A stretch of 64,000 nucleotides of DNA from Geobacter sp. (GCA_009684515.1 WKKS01000001.1:186001-250000), one strand, 5' to 3'; counted from the stretch's first letter, positions 12,965 through 24,496 are shown. A program made the numbers and translations. The notes: generated by a model from the letters alone, not told the origin.

Positions 12965-14749
12965 TTAAGCCTGTTTTTCAACTAATCTTACGCCGAGTTC
13001 ACGCAGCTGTTTATTGTCAACCGGCGAGGGTGCCTCAGACATCATGCAAGATCCTTTTTGGGTTTTCGGGAACGCTATTACATCTCTGATTGAATCGCTG
13101 CCGGTCAACAGCATGATCAAACGATCCATACCAAACGCAATTCCGCCGTGTGGTGGAGTGCCGAACTCCAGTGCATCCAACAAGAATCCGAACTTACTGC
13201 GGGCAGATTCCTCCGACATTCCCAATAGTTTAAACATCAATGACTGAACCTGCTCCTGATGTATCCTGATCGATCCGCCGCCGATTTCATTGCCATTCAA
13301 CACCAGGTCATATGCTTTAGCGCGACAGCGCCCCGGATCGGATTCAACAAACTCCAAATCCTCGTCCATTGGAGCGGTGAACGGGTGATGAACTGCCGCC
13401 CAGCGCTTTTCCTCTTCATCCCACTCCAAGAGTGGAAAATCAGTGATCCAGACAAAACGGTAATCATCCTTGCTTGTGAGCTGGAGTAGTCCGGCCAGAT
13501 GATTACGGAGCTTACCAAGTGAATCGTTGACGACTTTTGCCTTATCCGCCACGAAAAATAGAAGGTCTCCTTCTTCTGCGCCGAAACTGCTGTTCATGGA
13601 TGCAATTTCTTCCGGGGTGAAGAACTTTGCAATCGGAGAATGCCACTCTCCATTCTCGAACTTGACATAGGCAAGGCCCTTGGCTCCATAAATCTTGACG
13701 AATTCGGTCAGATCATCGATGTCTTTGCGAGAAAATTTGGCACAGCCCTTGGCATTAAGACCTTTAATAATTCCGCCCTTGGAAGCCACATCGGCAAAAA
13801 CCTTAAAACCGGAGTTTCGAACCTGATCAGTCAGGTCACACAATTCCATGCCGAAACGCAAATCCGGATTATCAACTCCAAAACGCCTGATAGCCTCGGC
13901 ATATGTTAATTTTTCCACCGGCAGTTGAATTTCTATACCTTTTGCTTCTTTGAATACGCGGGCAATTAACCCCTCCATCACTGCAATAATATCTTCGCGA
14001 TCAATGAAAGACATTTCGCAATCAATCTGGGTAAACTCCGGTTGGCGATCGGCACGCAGGTCTTCGTCGCGGAAACAGCGTACAACCTGGAAGTACCGGT
14101 CAAAACCCGATATCATCAAAATTTGCTTGAAGATCTGAGGTGACTGGGGCAGGGCATAAAAATGTCCCTGATTGATGCGGGAAGGCACCAGAAAATCGCG
14201 GGCTCCTTCCGGAGTTGATTTAGTCAAAAAAGGCGTTTCCAACTCGATAAAACCATTGTCACTAAGGTATGAGCGAGTTACCTGAGCAACTTTTGAACGC
14301 AGAATCAAGTTGTACTGCAGTTGTGGACGGCGCAAATCCAGATAACGGTACTTAAGACGAATATTTTCGTTGATATCGCTATGTTCGTCTATCATAAACG
14401 GTAACGGCTTAGATCGATTAAGCAGTTTGCATTCAATTACCTGAATTTCAACCTCACCGGTTTTCATACCGGGGTTGACAGTGCCTTCAGGGCGTGGGAT
14501 CACCTTGCCTTTAACAGCCAGAACAAATTCGCTGCGCACGGACTCAGCAATGGAGTGAGCAGATCCATTAACCTCTGGATCGAAAACTATCTGGGCAATC
14601 CCCTCACGATCGCGCAGGTCGATGAAGATCAATCCCCCATGATCGCGACGACGCAGTGCCCATCCCATCAGAATCACTTCCTTTCCGATATCGCTCGCCC
14701 GCAGATCGCCGCAGTAATGTGTCCGTTTCCAGTTACCAAGTGTGTCCAT
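12965..14749 (-). CDS. aspS: Aspartyl-tRNA synthetase
   Basis: A 594-residue class II synthetase of bacterial AspRS type. It has the N-terminal anticodon-binding OB fold ([20 protein letters not shown]), motif 2 with [18 protein letters not shown], the inserted GAD domain in the middle, and motif 3 [11 protein letters not shown] place the start at the ATG at 14749, which has TTGGAG upstream; the TTG 12 bases earlier is part of that ribosome site. It is 40 bases after lepB. Confidence 0.96.
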   Translation of the reverse strand: MDTLGNWKRTHYCGDLRASDIGKEVILMGWALRRRDHGGLIFIDLRDREGIAQIVFDPEVNGSAHSIAESVRSEFVLAVKGKVIPRPEGTVNPGMKTGEVEIQVIECKLLNRSKPLPFMIDEHSDINENIRLKYRYLDLRRPQLQYNLILRSKVAQVTRSYLSDNGFIELETPFLTKSTPEGARDFLVPSRINQGHFYALPQSPQIFKQILMISGFDRYFQVVRCFRDEDLRADRQPEFTQIDCEMSFIDREDIIAVMEGLIARVFKEAKGIEIQLPVEKLTYAEAIRRFGVDNPDLRFGMELCDLTDQVRNSGFKVFADVASKGGIIKGLNAKGCAKFSRKDIDDLTEFVKIYGAKGLAYVKFENGEWHSPIAKFFTPEEIASMNSSFGAEEGDLLFFVADKAKVVNDSLGKLRNHLAGLLQLTSKDDYRFVWITDFPLLEWDEEEKRWAAVHHPFTAPMDEDLEFVESDPGRCRAKAYDLVLNGNEIGGGSIRIHQEQVQSLMFKLLGMSEESARSKFGFLLDALEFGTPPHGGIAFGMDRLIMLLTGSDSIRDVIAFPKTQKGSCMMSEAPSPVDNKQLRELGVRLVEKQA

Positions 14750-14789
14750 ATAATTCTCCAATCGTATATTTAGTATATATAAACGAATA

Positions 14790-15455
14790 TTAGTCTATTA
14801 ATTTTCCAATATTTCCAAAACGTGGGCGCATCTTATCATGGTCCCAGGACCAATATTTGATAAACGCCAGGCCCTTTATCTGATCTCTCCTTACAAACTT
14901 CCAGAAGCGGCTGTCGTAAGAACGGTCGCGATTGTCCCCCATTACAAAATACGAATTATCCGGAACCGTCACAGGGCCAAATGTATCACGGGGATTCATT
15001 TCTTTAGGAATAATATCCTTTTCCTTATGCACTTCGTGAGGATTTACATAGAGTTTCCCGTTTACATAGACTTTCTTATCCTTACCCTCAACAACGTCTC
15101 CCGGTGTTCCCACAACCCGCTTGATAAAGTCTTTGCTGGGATCTTCCGGATACTCGAAAACGATTACATCGCCACGCCTGGGATCACGTAAAGTAAGAAC
15201 TCGTTTGTCACTGAACGGCAACTTGGTTCCATAAATAAACTTGCTGACCAAAAGATGATCGCCAATAGCCAGAGTGTCCTCCATCGAACCGGACGGAATC
15301 TTGAATGCCTGTACAAGATAGGTGCGGATCACCAATGCCAAAAGAATCGCTATGGCAATCGACTCGGCGTATTCCCGAACCAAACTTTTCTTCTTAATAA
15401 TAGGTTGTTGTAGTGGATTATCCGTCCTTATCGAAGATTCTTCATTTTCATGCAT
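14790..15455 (-). CDS. lepB: Signal peptidase I
   Basis: A 221-residue type I signal peptidase that removes signal peptides at the periplasmic face of the inner membrane. One N-terminal membrane segment (about residues 31-50) is followed by the catalytic Ser57 in IPSGSMEDT and Lys112 in the KRVVGTPGD box, then [13 protein letters not shown]. The start at 15455 has AAAGGA upstream; the in-frame ATG at 15500 lacks a site. It follows lepA, as in many proteobacteria. Confidence 0.93.
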   Translation of the reverse strand: MHENEESSIRTDNPLQQPIIKKKSLVREYAESIAIAILLALVIRTYLVQAFKIPSGSMEDTLAIGDHLLVSKFIYGTKLPFSDKRVLTLRDPRRGDVIVFEYPEDPSKDFIKRVVGTPGDVVEGKDKKVYVNGKLYVNPHEVHKEKDIIPKEMNPRDTFGPVTVPDNSYFVMGDNRDRSYDSRFWKFVRRDQIKGLAFIKYWSWDHDKMRPRFGNIGKLID

Positions 15456-15517
15456 GCCAGGTTCCTTTGTTAGCGATCGGTGGTTGAGGAAACTCATCAT
15501 TACAAAACGGTTGCATC

Positions 15518-17314
15518 CTAATCTACTTTTAATATCGCCAGAAAGGCTTCCTGCGGCAGTTCTACATTGCCCACATTTTTCATACGTTTCTTACCTTCCT
15601 TCTGTTTTTCCAAGAGTTTGCGTTTACGGGAGATATCGCCACCGTAACACTTGGCCAGAACATCCTTGCGCATCGCCTTGACGGTCTCGCGGGCAATGAT
15701 TTTATTGCCAATCGCGGCCTGAATGGCAACTTCAAACATCTGCCGTGAAATAAGTTCTTTCATTTTTGAAACAAGGTCGCGTCCGCGGAAATATGCTTTT
15801 TCACGATGCAGAATCAGAGACAAGGCATCAACAACTTCCCCATTGATCATAACATTCATCCTGACCAGGTCACTTCGGCGATATTCCAGGTGTTCATAAT
15901 CCAGGGAAGCATAACCTTTGGTGATTGACTTGAGACGGTCGTAGAAATCCAGTACGATTTCGTTCAAGGGCAACTCATAGATGATCATGACGCGCGTCTG
16001 AGTCAGGTATTTGATTTCACGCTGGACACCACGCTTGTCTTCACAAAGCGCCAGTACGCCACCGACATAATCGTTGGGAACATGAATATGTGCCAGAATG
16101 AAGGGTTCTTCCAGATACTCCGTGCTTTGCAGTTCTGGCATCTGATTGGCGCTTTGAATGGAGAAAACTTCGCCGTTCATTTTATGCACTCTGTAAACAA
16201 CAGTCGGTGCGGTAGTGATCAAATCAAGATCAAACTCCCGCTCAAGCCGCTCCTGAATGATCTCCATATGCAACAACCCCAGGAATCCGCAACGGAAACC
16301 GAAACCCAGCGCCAATGAGGTTTCCGGCTCATAGGAGAATGAGGAGTCGTTCAGTTTGAGCTTGGCCAGTGCATCACGCAACTGTTCATATTGAACAGTG
16401 TCGATCGGGTACAAGCCGGAAAACACCATCGGCTGTACCTCTTTGAAACCATCCAGAGGCACGAGGCACTGACGGTGCAGCAGGGTCACCGTATCGCCAA
16501 CCTTGGCATCGGCCACATCTTTGATTCCGGCAATCACGAAACCAACTTCACCTGCCGTTAGTTCCTGAACCTCACGCATGACCGGGGCGAAAACGCCGAC
16601 TTTGAGGGCTTCAAAAGAGCTGTTGGTGGCCATCAGCTGAATTTTATCCCCCCTTTTAAGGGTTCCGTCAAATATTCGTACCAGAATAATTACGCCTTGG
16701 TACTGATCGTACCAGGAATCGAACAATAACGCCTTGAGAGGTGCCGTTGAATCACCCTCGGGTGGCGGTATTTTTCTGACGATTTCCTCAAGGATCTCTT
16801 TTGTACCGATACCTTCCTTGGCACTGGCCCGGACAGCATCATGGGCATCAATACCAATGATCTCTTCGATTTCCTGAATAACCCTATCCGGGTCGGCCGC
16901 AGGCAGATCAATTTTATTCAGAACCGGGAAAACTTCCAGATTGATATCCAAGGCGAGATAAACGTTGGCAAGAGTTTGAGCCTCGACTCCCTGGGAAGCA
17001 TCCACAACCAGCAGGCCACCTTCACAGGCAGCCAGAGAGCGTGATACTTCATAGGTAAAATCGACATGACCCGGAGTGTCAATAAGATTAAGGACATAGT
17101 CATTGCCATCGTCGGCGCGATAGTTCAAACGGACTGTCTGGGCCTTGATCGTAATGCCGCGTTCCCGTTCCAGGTCCATTTTGTCGAGGAACTGGTTTTT
17201 GCTTTCACGGTCGGTAACCGTGCCGGTATACTCCAGCAGGCGATCTGCCAGCGTGGACTTGCCGTGATCAATGTGGGCAATTATTGAAAAGTTGCGAATT
17301 CTGCTGATATCCAT
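15518..17314 (-). CDS. lepA: Elongation factor 4 (LepA), ribosome back-translocase GTPase
   Basis: A 598-residue translational GTPase. The G1 motif AHIDHGKS, the switch region [16 protein letters not shown] and NKIDLP are all present, and the C terminus has the LepA-specific [20 protein letters not shown] and lysine-rich [15 protein letters not shown]. The start at 17314 has AAGGA upstream and gives the usual length; the frame extends to 17431 without family similarity. It heads lepA-lepB-aspS. Confidence 0.96.
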   Translation of the reverse strand: MDISRIRNFSIIAHIDHGKSTLADRLLEYTGTVTDRESKNQFLDKMDLERERGITIKAQTVRLNYRADDGNDYVLNLIDTPGHVDFTYEVSRSLAACEGGLLVVDASQGVEAQTLANVYLALDINLEVFPVLNKIDLPAADPDRVIQEIEEIIGIDAHDAVRASAKEGIGTKEILEEIVRKIPPPEGDSTAPLKALLFDSWYDQYQGVIILVRIFDGTLKRGDKIQLMATNSSFEALKVGVFAPVMREVQELTAGEVGFVIAGIKDVADAKVGDTVTLLHRQCLVPLDGFKEVQPMVFSGLYPIDTVQYEQLRDALAKLKLNDSSFSYEPETSLALGFGFRCGFLGLLHMEIIQERLEREFDLDLITTAPTVVYRVHKMNGEVFSIQSANQMPELQSTEYLEEPFILAHIHVPNDYVGGVLALCEDKRGVQREIKYLTQTRVMIIYELPLNEIVLDFYDRLKSITKGYASLDYEHLEYRRSDLVRMNVMINGEVVDALSLILHREKAYFRGRDLVSKMKELISRQMFEVAIQAAIGNKIIARETVKAMRKDVLAKCYGGDISRKRKLLEKQKEGKKRMKNVGNVELPQEAFLAILKVD

Positions 17315-17402
17315 GAAATCCTTCGTTTGCGTAAAAATCGGACTGTACAGAATAAATAATGATGGTTTGAAAGTAAAGTGAAAAGGACTGTCCAGCCAAC
17401 AA

Positions 17403-18509
17403 TCAGAACATGAACCGTCGCATGCTGACATTCTGCAGCAGGCCTATCCCGACCATTGAAGTAATCATCGACGTGCCGCCGTATGAGAAAAATGGCAAAG
17501 GCACTCCAACGACCGGAAACAGTCCGATGACCATCCCCATGTTGATAACGATATGCCAGAACAGCATGGATGTTACCCCCACCGCTAACAGTCCGCCGAA
17601 ACGATCATTACATCGCCTGGCGATGTTTAGACCCCAAAGTACCAGTGACATATAGATTGCAATAAGTAACAGGCACCCGACAAACCCCCACTCCTCGGCA
17701 AACACGGAAAATGCGAAATCGGTGTGCTGTTCCGGTAAGAATCGCAATTGGGATTGGGTCCCCTTTATAAACCCCTTACCGGCAATACCGCCTGATCCAA
17801 CCGCTATTTTACTCTGGATAATGTGATACCCGCTTCCGAGGCGCGAACGCTCCGGGTTGAGAAAATCTAGCACCCGGTTTTTCTGGTAGGGGCGTAAAAA
17901 ATGTGCCCAACCGAGCCAAATCACTGGAATCGTGACACATACGAAGCTAACGATTGTGGTCCAACGCAAACCGATATAAAAAGTCATTGAAGTCGCAATC
18001 AATATTACCAGCACTGCTGTTCCCAAATCAGGCTGTTTCATTATCAAAGCTGCTGGCAGTGCAAGAATTCCCAATGGAAACAGAACATCCCGGATTGTAA
18101 GACCGCCTACGCTATGAAAATTGTTAAAAAAACGTGCGAAAGTAATTATTATGACAATTTTCATCAGCTCTGATGGCTGGATATTAAAGAGTCCCAGATT
18201 AAGCCATCTTTTAGCCCCCATCGAGCTTCGACCAAACAGAAGGACAGCCAGCAGAAGAAGGATTAAAAACCCGTAGAACCAGTATGAGAGGTCTTCCAGA
18301 ATGTGGTAATCGACGCTGCAGACCAGCATGGAAATCGTAATGCCAGCCAACATCCAGTAAAGTTGCTTTATATAATAAGCTGTTCCGATGACTTTATAGG
18401 GTGTGGTGGCGCTGTAGATATTCATGATTCCCAGAAGACAAACTACGATCACAAGGCCGGCCAGAATCAAGTCAAAGTTAGTTAACAGGCGACGATCAAT
18501 CATCAGCAT
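17403..18509 (-). CDS. rodA: Rod-shape peptidoglycan glycosyltransferase RodA
   Basis: A 368-residue SEDS-family membrane protein with about ten membrane segments. It polymerises lipid II with the transpeptidase PBP2 during cell elongation. Typical SEDS stretches are [17 protein letters not shown] and, near the end, [15 protein letters not shown]. The first ATG overlaps the mrdA stop by 14 bases; an ATG two codons later (18503) is an equally possible start. Confidence 0.94.
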   Translation of the reverse strand: MLMIDRRLLTNFDLILAGLVIVVCLLGIMNIYSATTPYKVIGTAYYIKQLYWMLAGITISMLVCSVDYHILEDLSYWFYGFLILLLLAVLLFGRSSMGAKRWLNLGLFNIQPSELMKIVIIITFARFFNNFHSVGGLTIRDVLFPLGILALPAALIMKQPDLGTAVLVILIATSMTFYIGLRWTTIVSFVCVTIPVIWLGWAHFLRPYQKNRVLDFLNPERSRLGSGYHIIQSKIAVGSGGIAGKGFIKGTQSQLRFLPEQHTDFAFSVFAEEWGFVGCLLLIAIYMSLVLWGLNIARRCNDRFGGLLAVGVTSMLFWHIVINMGMVIGLFPVVGVPLPFFSYGGTSMITSMVGIGLLQNVSMRRFMF

Positions 18510-20424
18510 TTTCCCCGCCGACGTTTTTTACTTTTATTGTCTCAGACGATTTGACATCAACGTTTTCATCGTTAACTTCCGGCTTCAGCGACTCGGCAGG
18601 TTCTTTTTGCGCAGGTTTCTTACCGTCAAAATATGCTCTCAAAATTCTGCCGGCAATCGGAGCGGCAGCAGATCCGCCATGCTCGCCATGCTCAACTACT
18701 ACCGCCACAGCAATTTCGGGTTTGTCGAATGGTGCAAAAGCAACAAACAAAGCATGATCCCGGTATTGATAAGGCGTACCCAGCTTGCTGTCGCGCATTT
18801 TTACCACTTGGGAGGTACCTGTTTTACCCGCTACCTTTACATCATAAAGTCGGGCCTGAGCTCCGGTTCCGCCCGCTTCGTTAACAACAGCATACAATCC
18901 CTGTTTCACCAGACGGTATGCTTCTTTAGAAAAGGTTGTCTTGCCGATAACCTCGGGCTTGGTTTCCCGGAGTGGCTTGCCATCAGCGTCGACGATCCTT
19001 TTAACCAAATGAGGGCGGTAAATCGTCCCTTCATTGGCAACAGTCCCAATCATTGAAGCCAGCTGAATAGGAGTCATCAGGACATAACCCTGGCCGATAG
19101 AAACCGACAAAGTTTCACCATGATACCAGCGTTTGCCGAATCGCTTTAACTTCCAATCACTCGTCGGAATCAGACCAGGCTTTTCATTTTGAAGATCAAT
19201 GCCCATCGGAGAGCCAAGCAAAAACTCTTTAGAGGCGGCGGCAATTTTGTCAACTCCAAGTTTTTCGCCAAGCTGATAATAATAAACGTCACACGATTCT
19301 CTCAGAGATTTGCGCAGGTTTGTGGTTCCATGCCCCTTTTTGTTCCAGCATTTAAAGGTCGATGTTCCAAGAGTGTATGAACCGTTACAGTTAACCGCTG
19401 TTGATTCATTGATTTTGTTATCCTGCAATCCGGCCAGGGCAGTAACAACTTTAAAAGTTGATCCGGGGGGATATTGGCCGCTCAAGGCCTTATTCTCCAA
19501 TGGATGTCGTTTATCTTCAAGATAGCCTTTCCAGATATTGGCCGGCAATTTGCCGCTGAACAGCGCCGGATCAAAGCCGGGGTTGCTCACAAAAGCCAGT
19601 ATTTCACCACTGTTGACATCCATGGCAACTGCCGCTCCCGCCTGATCACCAAAAGCACGCTCAGCCTGTTTCTGAACCAGCGAATCTATGGTCAAAACCA
19701 CACTGTTGCCAACAGATGGATAAGTTTCTGAAATAGTTCGCAAAACCCTGCCACGTGCATCAACCTCAAGCTGTTTCCCGCCATCATTGCCGTGAAGTTC
19801 GTTTTCCAGAGCTCTTTCAATACCGTTTTTCCCGATATAGTCGCCCGGGTTGTACTCCTCGTAACCCTTCTGTACCAATTCTTTTTCAGATACCTCACCT
19901 ATGTATCCGAGCAGGTGGGCACCCAGAACACCATTTGTGTACTCACGTACGGGTTTCATCTCTATTTCAACACCGGGCAGCCGAAGTCGGTTTTCCTCCA
20001 CAATTTCGACCTGATCTCGCGTAATATTCGAGGCAAGCACAATCGGATAATATTTGGCTCGCCCCATATTTTTTTCCCATCGCTCAGACATTTCTGCCCG
20101 ATCAAGCGTAAGGAGAATAGATAACTGGGTCAGCAATGACTCCTTGTCAACCACCTCCTGCGGAACCACGGCCAGACTGAATGAAGGACGGTTGCTCACA
20201 AGCACTTTCCCGTTGCGATCAAGAATGGCGCCACGGGAAGCGGCCACCGGAACAAACCGTAAACGGTTGTTTTCGGACTTTTCGCGGTAAGTGTCGGAAC
20301 TCAATATCTGCAAATGCCACAACCGCATCAAAAGCAGAAAGAACACAGCTCCGACAATAAAAGAGAGTATCAGTATCCTGTGTTTTGATTCAACGACTTC
20401 ACGAACAAAACGCCGCTCTTTCAT
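18496..20424 (-). CDS. mrdA: Penicillin-binding protein 2, elongation transpeptidase
   Basis: A 642-residue class B PBP. It has one N-terminal membrane anchor (residues about 17-36), a pedestal with the RGAILDRNG motif, and the transpeptidase domain with STFK at 322-325 (Ser322 nucleophile), a Ser-x-Asn-like site, and KTGTSQ. It cross-links peptidoglycan with RodA. Overlaps of four bases with mreD and 14 with rodA show tight coupling. A low-complexity charged tail (about 600-642) is variable in the family. Confidence 0.95.
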   Translation of the reverse strand: MKERRFVREVVESKHRILILSFIVGAVFFLLLMRLWHLQILSSDTYREKSENNRLRFVPVAASRGAILDRNGKVLVSNRPSFSLAVVPQEVVDKESLLTQLSILLTLDRAEMSERWEKNMGRAKYYPIVLASNITRDQVEIVEENRLRLPGVEIEMKPVREYTNGVLGAHLLGYIGEVSEKELVQKGYEEYNPGDYIGKNGIERALENELHGNDGGKQLEVDARGRVLRTISETYPSVGNSVVLTIDSLVQKQAERAFGDQAGAAVAMDVNSGEILAFVSNPGFDPALFSGKLPANIWKGYLEDKRHPLENKALSGQYPPGSTFKVVTALAGLQDNKINESTAVNCNGSYTLGTSTFKCWNKKGHGTTNLRKSLRESCDVYYYQLGEKLGVDKIAAASKEFLLGSPMGIDLQNEKPGLIPTSDWKLKRFGKRWYHGETLSVSIGQGYVLMTPIQLASMIGTVANEGTIYRPHLVKRIVDADGKPLRETKPEVIGKTTFSKEAYRLVKQGLYAVVNEAGGTGAQARLYDVKVAGKTGTSQVVKMRDSKLGTPYQYRDHALFVAFAPFDKPEIAVAVVVEHGEHGGSAAAPIAGRILRAYFDGKKPAQKEPAESLKPEVNDENVDVKSSETIKVKNVGGENADD

Positions 20425-20915
20425 GGCACTTCCAGTTGCCGTTCAAATCCGGGGAAAAGTGTTACGAGAGAGGCGATAAAAGCGTTAACCAGAAGGCGGG
20501 GGACAATCTCTGAAAACATGGAGTAGGCGATCCCGGGAGTAGCAGTAAAGAGAACCAGCAGCAGCAAATTAAGAACAAAATTAGCGAGTGTTGCGCCAGC
20601 GACTGCCAGAACGAACAAAATGGCGCTCTCAGCATATAATCGATCCGAAATACTTCTGATAACAAGAAACACGGCCAGAAAACCGGCCGCATTCAGTCCG
20701 AGATAAAGTCCGCTAAAAACGTCGTTCAACATCCCCAGAAACCAAGCCAGCGGTGCTCCCACCTGAAAAGAACTACGCAATGCCATGTAGACCATTATAA
20801 CCAGCAGCAGATCCGGTTTGAACGACGGACGTATAAAAACAGGTAACAGCGCTGCCTGAAGCACGATTGCAGCCAGAACAACCACTGACAGCAAAAGAAT
20901 CGCACGCCTAGTCAT
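20421..20915 (-). CDS. mreD: Rod shape-determining protein MreD
   Basis: A small hydrophobic protein of about 164 residues with five or so membrane segments, located between mreC and mrdA as MreD usually is. Sequence identity in this family is low, so the call rests on size, topology and position. The ATG at 20915 overlaps the mreC stop; a GTG three codons upstream (20924) is an alternative start. Confidence 0.88.
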   Translation of the reverse strand: MTRRAILLLSVVVLAAIVLQAALLPVFIRPSFKPDLLLVIMVYMALRSSFQVGAPLAWFLGMLNDVFSGLYLGLNAAGFLAVFLVIRSISDRLYAESAILFVLAVAGATLANFVLNLLLLVLFTATPGIAYSMFSEIVPRLLVNAFIASLVTLFPGFERQLEVP

Positions 20916-21729
20916 GCTCAACACTCTGGACTATCAATACGTCTTCCAAATGGGCAAGGTTTACAGCTGGACGAATCGTTACCGTTTGAAAAATACCGTA
21001 CTCGCCACGCTTTACCATTGTTACCTCGCCAATCGGCAAACCTTTCTGAAACACACCACCGATTCCGGATGAGATCACAGAATCGCCTACTTTGACATCT
21101 TCTTCACGGGTTGTGAATTCAAGTGTGCAGAGCATCTCCGATTTGCCCTTTACGACACCACGGGCTCTCGAACGCTGTATTGTAGCTGCGATGCCGCTGG
21201 CGTGGTCAGTCAGAAGGACAACCCGCGAATTGGATGCCGCCACCTTGACAATTTGCCCGACAATTCCGTCGGCTGCAATAACCGCCATTCCCTCGCGGAC
21301 TCCGCTTGAACTGCCCCGATTCAGAATAAAAGTCCTAAACCACGGAGTAACATCTTCACCAACAACTTCCGCTGCCAAGGTCGGTAGTTTTATTGTTTTT
21401 TTCATGTCCAGCAATCTTGACAGACGCTGGTTGGCCAGTTTAGCTTCATCCCCTTCACGCACGCGCTCATTCAAAACACGGATATTCTCGCGCAATTGCA
21501 GATTCTCACGATGAACATCAATCAGTCTGACATAGCCATCCCAAACGTCCTCAATGACGCCACTCAACCGGTAAACCGGCTGAAGAATCGGCGTCATAAC
21601 GTTTAAGACCAGACGTTCGATAGTATTGGCTTCACGATTATGTGGAACATTCAGGGTAAAGATAATCAGCGCAGAGAATATTCCGACAGCCGAAAGCAGG
21701 GCGTATAAGTACTTTTTAAACATTCCCAT
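20908..21729 (-). CDS. mreC: Rod shape-determining protein MreC
   Basis: A 273-residue periplasmic MreC with an N-terminal membrane anchor (about residues 8-27), a coiled coil (about 60-100), and the beta-rich domain containing VVGEDVTPWFRTFILNRGSSSGV (residues near 120-142) and GIGGVFQKGLPIGEV. It regulates PBP2 in the elongasome. mreB, normally next to mreC, is not in this window; rfbA lies 18 bases upstream instead. Confidence 0.93.
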   Translation of the reverse strand: MGMFKKYLYALLSAVGIFSALIIFTLNVPHNREANTIERLVLNVMTPILQPVYRLSGVIEDVWDGYVRLIDVHRENLQLRENIRVLNERVREGDEAKLANQRLSRLLDMKKTIKLPTLAAEVVGEDVTPWFRTFILNRGSSSGVREGMAVIAADGIVGQIVKVAASNSRVVLLTDHASGIAATIQRSRARGVVKGKSEMLCTLEFTTREEDVKVGDSVISSGIGGVFQKGLPIGEVTMVKRGEYGIFQTVTIRPAVNLAHLEDVLIVQSVEHD

Positions 21730-21747
21730 ATAACTATATATCCGGTG

Positions 21748-22644
21748 TTAGTGAGTTCCGCACATTTCAGTTTCATTGTAAACCCGCATCAGATATTCCT
21801 TGTATGGAGAAGTCGGGGTTGCGTCAATGACCTCTTTCATTCCCTGGCAACTCAAAAAACCGCGACGGAGCGCAATTTCCTCTAGACAGGCAATTTTGAG
21901 TCCCTGGCGGGATTCTATTGTTTCAATAAAATTGCTGGCCTCCAGCAGACTCCTGTGGGTGCCTGTGTCAAGCCAGGCGATCCCTCTCCCCAACCGTTCA
22001 ACCAGCAGCTGGCCGCGCCCGAGGTATTCCAGATTAACGTCTGTAATTTCAAGCTCACCGCGCGGTGACGGTTTGATTGATTTGGCGATTGCCACAACGT
22101 TTTCATCGTACAGGTATAGGCCAGGAACGGCATAATGAGATTTGGGCAACTTTGGCTTTTCCTCTATGCTGAGCACCTTGCCGTTCAGATCAAACTCAAC
22201 CACGCCGTAGCGTTCCGGATCGTGAACCTGATATCCAAAAACTCTGGCGCCTTCCCTAAATTCAGAAACAATTTTATCAAGGTTCATCTTGCCGTAAAAA
22301 ATATTGTCACCCAGAATCATACAGACCGGGTTTTTGTCGATAAACTCTTCTCCAACCAGAAATGCCTGGGCAATTCCTTTTGGCTCCGGCTGGACTTTGT
22401 AAGTAATGCTGATCCCCCAACGGGAACCGTCACCAAGCAGAGCTTCAAAACGGGGCGTATCTTGAGGAGTGGAGATAAGCAGGATATCTTTAATGCCGGC
22501 AGCCATTAATGTTGCCAGGGGATAATAAATCATCGGCTTATCGTATACCGGCTGCAATTGTTTACTGGCCACCAGCGTCAATGGATAGAGTCGGCTTCCG
22601 GCCCCGCCAGCCAGAATAATTCCTTTGGTTATCCCTTTAGTCAT
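21748..22644 (-). CDS. rfbA: Glucose-1-phosphate thymidylyltransferase
   Basis: A 298-residue nucleotidyltransferase making dTDP-glucose from glucose-1-phosphate and dTTP, the first step to dTDP-rhamnose. It has the N-terminal [13 protein letters not shown] with the catalytic Arg, KPMIYYPL, and the RmlA-typical GDNIFYG and WLDTGTH segments. AGAGGGG precedes the ATG. The other rhamnose genes (rfbB, C, D) are absent here; it sits between gmhB and mreC, all on one strand. Confidence 0.94.
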   Translation of the reverse strand: MTKGITKGIILAGGAGSRLYPLTLVASKQLQPVYDKPMIYYPLATLMAAGIKDILLISTPQDTPRFEALLGDGSRWGISITYKVQPEPKGIAQAFLVGEEFIDKNPVCMILGDNIFYGKMNLDKIVSEFREGARVFGYQVHDPERYGVVEFDLNGKVLSIEEKPKLPKSHYAVPGLYLYDENVVAIAKSIKPSPRGELEITDVNLEYLGRGQLLVERLGRGIAWLDTGTHRSLLEASNFIETIESRQGLKIACLEEIALRRGFLSCQGMKEVIDATPTSPYKEYLMRVYNETEMCGTH

Positions 22645-22702
22645 ATAAACCCCTCTACTAATTTAGTAAACTTGGCTAAGTATCATGTTAGAGCGAATAG
22701 TG

Positions 22703-23263
22703 TCAAACCAGATTTAACTCCTGGACCAGACTTTTGACAGCTGAAAGCAGATCATCAAATACAGCGGTGCCTTCTGAAACCTGATGTTCCTCCTCAGCCC
22801 CGTAGCCGGTGCGCACAAGAACAGACCGGCATCCGGCAGAGAGACCCGCAGAGATATCGGCCAGCTTGTCACCGATCATGATGGAAGTTTCCAGATCAAT
22901 ATCGTAGAGCCTGGCGGCTTCCTTAAGCATTCCGGGCATAGGCTTGCGGCACGAACAGGGCAGAGCGTAGCTGCCGCGTCCACTGGGGTGATGCGGACAG
23001 TATAACCAGGCATCGACACGGGCACCGAATTTTTCAAATTCTCTTGCGATGTGGCGATGCAGGTTTTCCACATCTTCCTCGGCATAGTACCCCCTGGCCA
23101 CACCAGACTGGTTGGTGACTACAACAACCATATAACCGGACTCGTTCAACATCTTCACCGCTTCAACAACACCGGGAATGAACTCAAAGTCAGCTATCTG
23201 AAACAAATAATCCTTCTCGACATTAATGGTTCCATCCCGGTCCAGAAAAACAGCCCTGCGCAT
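22703..23263 (-). CDS. gmhB: D-glycero-beta-D-manno-heptose 1,7-bisphosphate 7-phosphatase
   Basis: A 186-residue HAD phosphatase with FLDRDGTIN at its start (nucleophile Asp and general acid Asp two residues later), VVTNQSG, and the zinc loop with CPHHP and CSCRKP typical of GmhB. It takes part in ADP-heptose synthesis for LPS core. The ATG at 23263 is preceded by GGGAGGG. A histidinol-phosphatase role (HisB-N) is possible by sequence but not by context. Confidence 0.9.
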   Translation of the reverse strand: MRRAVFLDRDGTINVEKDYLFQIADFEFIPGVVEAVKMLNESGYMVVVVTNQSGVARGYYAEEDVENLHRHIAREFEKFGARVDAWLYCPHHPSGRGSYALPCSCRKPMPGMLKEAARLYDIDLETSIMIGDKLADISAGLSAGCRSVLVRTGYGAEEEHQVSEGTAVFDDLLSAVKSLVQELNLV

Positions 23264-23336
23264 CAAATCCCTCCCGCAACAAATGTTTCGGCAAATTTAA
23301 CCTACTGAATTATTAGGCTATTCATACAGAGAAGCA

Positions 23337-23366
23337 TTGACAACTAACCGATAAAAAAACTATAAC
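23337..23366 (+). promoter_or_regulatory. Sigma-70 type promoter of the DAHP synthase gene
   Basis: TTGACA at 23337-23342 and TATAAC at 23361-23366 with an 18-base spacer, 31 bases before the start codon. It is one of the best matches to consensus in the window. No tryptophan- or Tyr-type operator is evident. Confidence 0.75.
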
Positions 23367-23397
23367 ACCCCCTATCAACTGTAAGGGAGATAAGTTA

Positions 23398-24450
23398 GTG
23401 ATTAAAACAAATAATCTGAAAATCACCGGAATCACACCAATTATCGCTCCGGCGGACCTGCGCCAGGTTTTTCCTTTATCTGACAAAGACCGCACCTTTG
23501 TCAGCAAGAGTCGTGAACAGATCAAAAACATCATTCTTCGTAAAGACCGCCGACTGATGGTAGTGGTCGGCCCATGCTCAATTCACGACACGGAAGCCGC
23601 CGTAGAATACGCCAGGCGTCTGTCAGCACTTTCACGCCAGGTAGACGATCAACTGCTGCTGATCATGCGGGTTTATTTCGAAAAACCGCGCACTACAGTC
23701 GGATGGAAGGGGTTGATCAACGATCCTGACATGGACGGAACCCACCTGATATCTAAAGGACTCGGCATCGCCCGCGGTCTGTTGAGCCGCATAACAGCTT
23801 TGGAAGTGCCGGTCGCAAACGAGATGCTCGACCCGATCACTCCGGAATACGTTGCAGATATGATCAGCTGGGGTGCCATTGGTGCCCGTACGACCGAATC
23901 CCAGACCCATCGAGAGATGTCAAGCGGACTGTCATTTCCGGTCGGATTCAAAAACGGTACTGATGGTAATCTTCAGATAGCTATGGATGCAATGAAAGCG
24001 GCCCAACATCCCCATAGCTTCCTGGGAATAAATCGGGAAGGACGCACTTCGATCATACAAACCAGCGGCAATCCAGATGTACACATTGTCCTGCGTGGCG
24101 GATCGAGGAAAGTGAACTACCATCCGGAAGACATCGAACATACCGAGGATTCTCTAAAAAAGAACAACCTGTTTCCGACGATCATGGTCGATTGCAGTCA
24201 CGGCAACTCAAACAAGGATTTTCTGAAACAACCGGAAGTACTGGATAATGTAGTTGAGCAGATGCTTGCCGGTAACAGTTCGATTTCAGGCGTGATGATA
24301 GAAAGTTATCTGGAGGAAGGAAATCAGAAGATTCCTGCCGATCTAAGCCAGTTGAAATATGGTGTTTCCATCACAGATGCCTGCATCGATTGGGCTACCA
24401 CCGAACGGATTCTTCTGGATGCCCACAGAAAACTGAAACAGCGAAAGTAG
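23398..24450 (+). CDS. aroG: 3-deoxy-7-phosphoheptulonate (DAHP) synthase, class I
   Basis: A 350-residue type I-alpha DAHP synthase that joins phosphoenolpyruvate and erythrose-4-phosphate at the entry to aromatic amino-acid synthesis. It has VVGPCSIHD, RVYFEKPRTTVGWKGL, GARTTESQTHREM and DCSHGNSNKD, including metal ligands Cys and His. The start is GTG with AAGGGAG upstream. The N-terminal segment before residue 50 is the part that usually forms the feedback site; which amino acid inhibits it cannot be told, so aroF or aroH would be equally valid names. Confidence 0.94.
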   Translation: MIKTNNLKITGITPIIAPADLRQVFPLSDKDRTFVSKSREQIKNIILRKDRRLMVVVGPCSIHDTEAAVEYARRLSALSRQVDDQLLLIMRVYFEKPRTTVGWKGLINDPDMDGTHLISKGLGIARGLLSRITALEVPVANEMLDPITPEYVADMISWGAIGARTTESQTHREMSSGLSFPVGFKNGTDGNLQIAMDAMKAAQHPHSFLGINREGRTSIIQTSGNPDVHIVLRGGSRKVNYHPEDIEHTEDSLKKNNLFPTIMVDCSHGNSNKDFLKQPEVLDNVVEQMLAGNSSISGVMIESYLEEGNQKIPADLSQLKYGVSITDACIDWATTERILLDAHRKLKQRK

Positions 24451-24458
24451 ATCATACC

Positions 24459-24495
24459 GGGCCAGGCTGCGCAGAAACGGCGCCTGGCCCTTTTT
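24459..24495 (+). terminator. Terminator after DAHP synthase
   Basis: Stem GGGCCAGGC (24459-24467) with GCCTGGCCC (24482-24490) and a T run at 24491-24495. It abuts the end of the converging sppA gene. Confidence 0.9.
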
Positions 24496-24496
24496 A

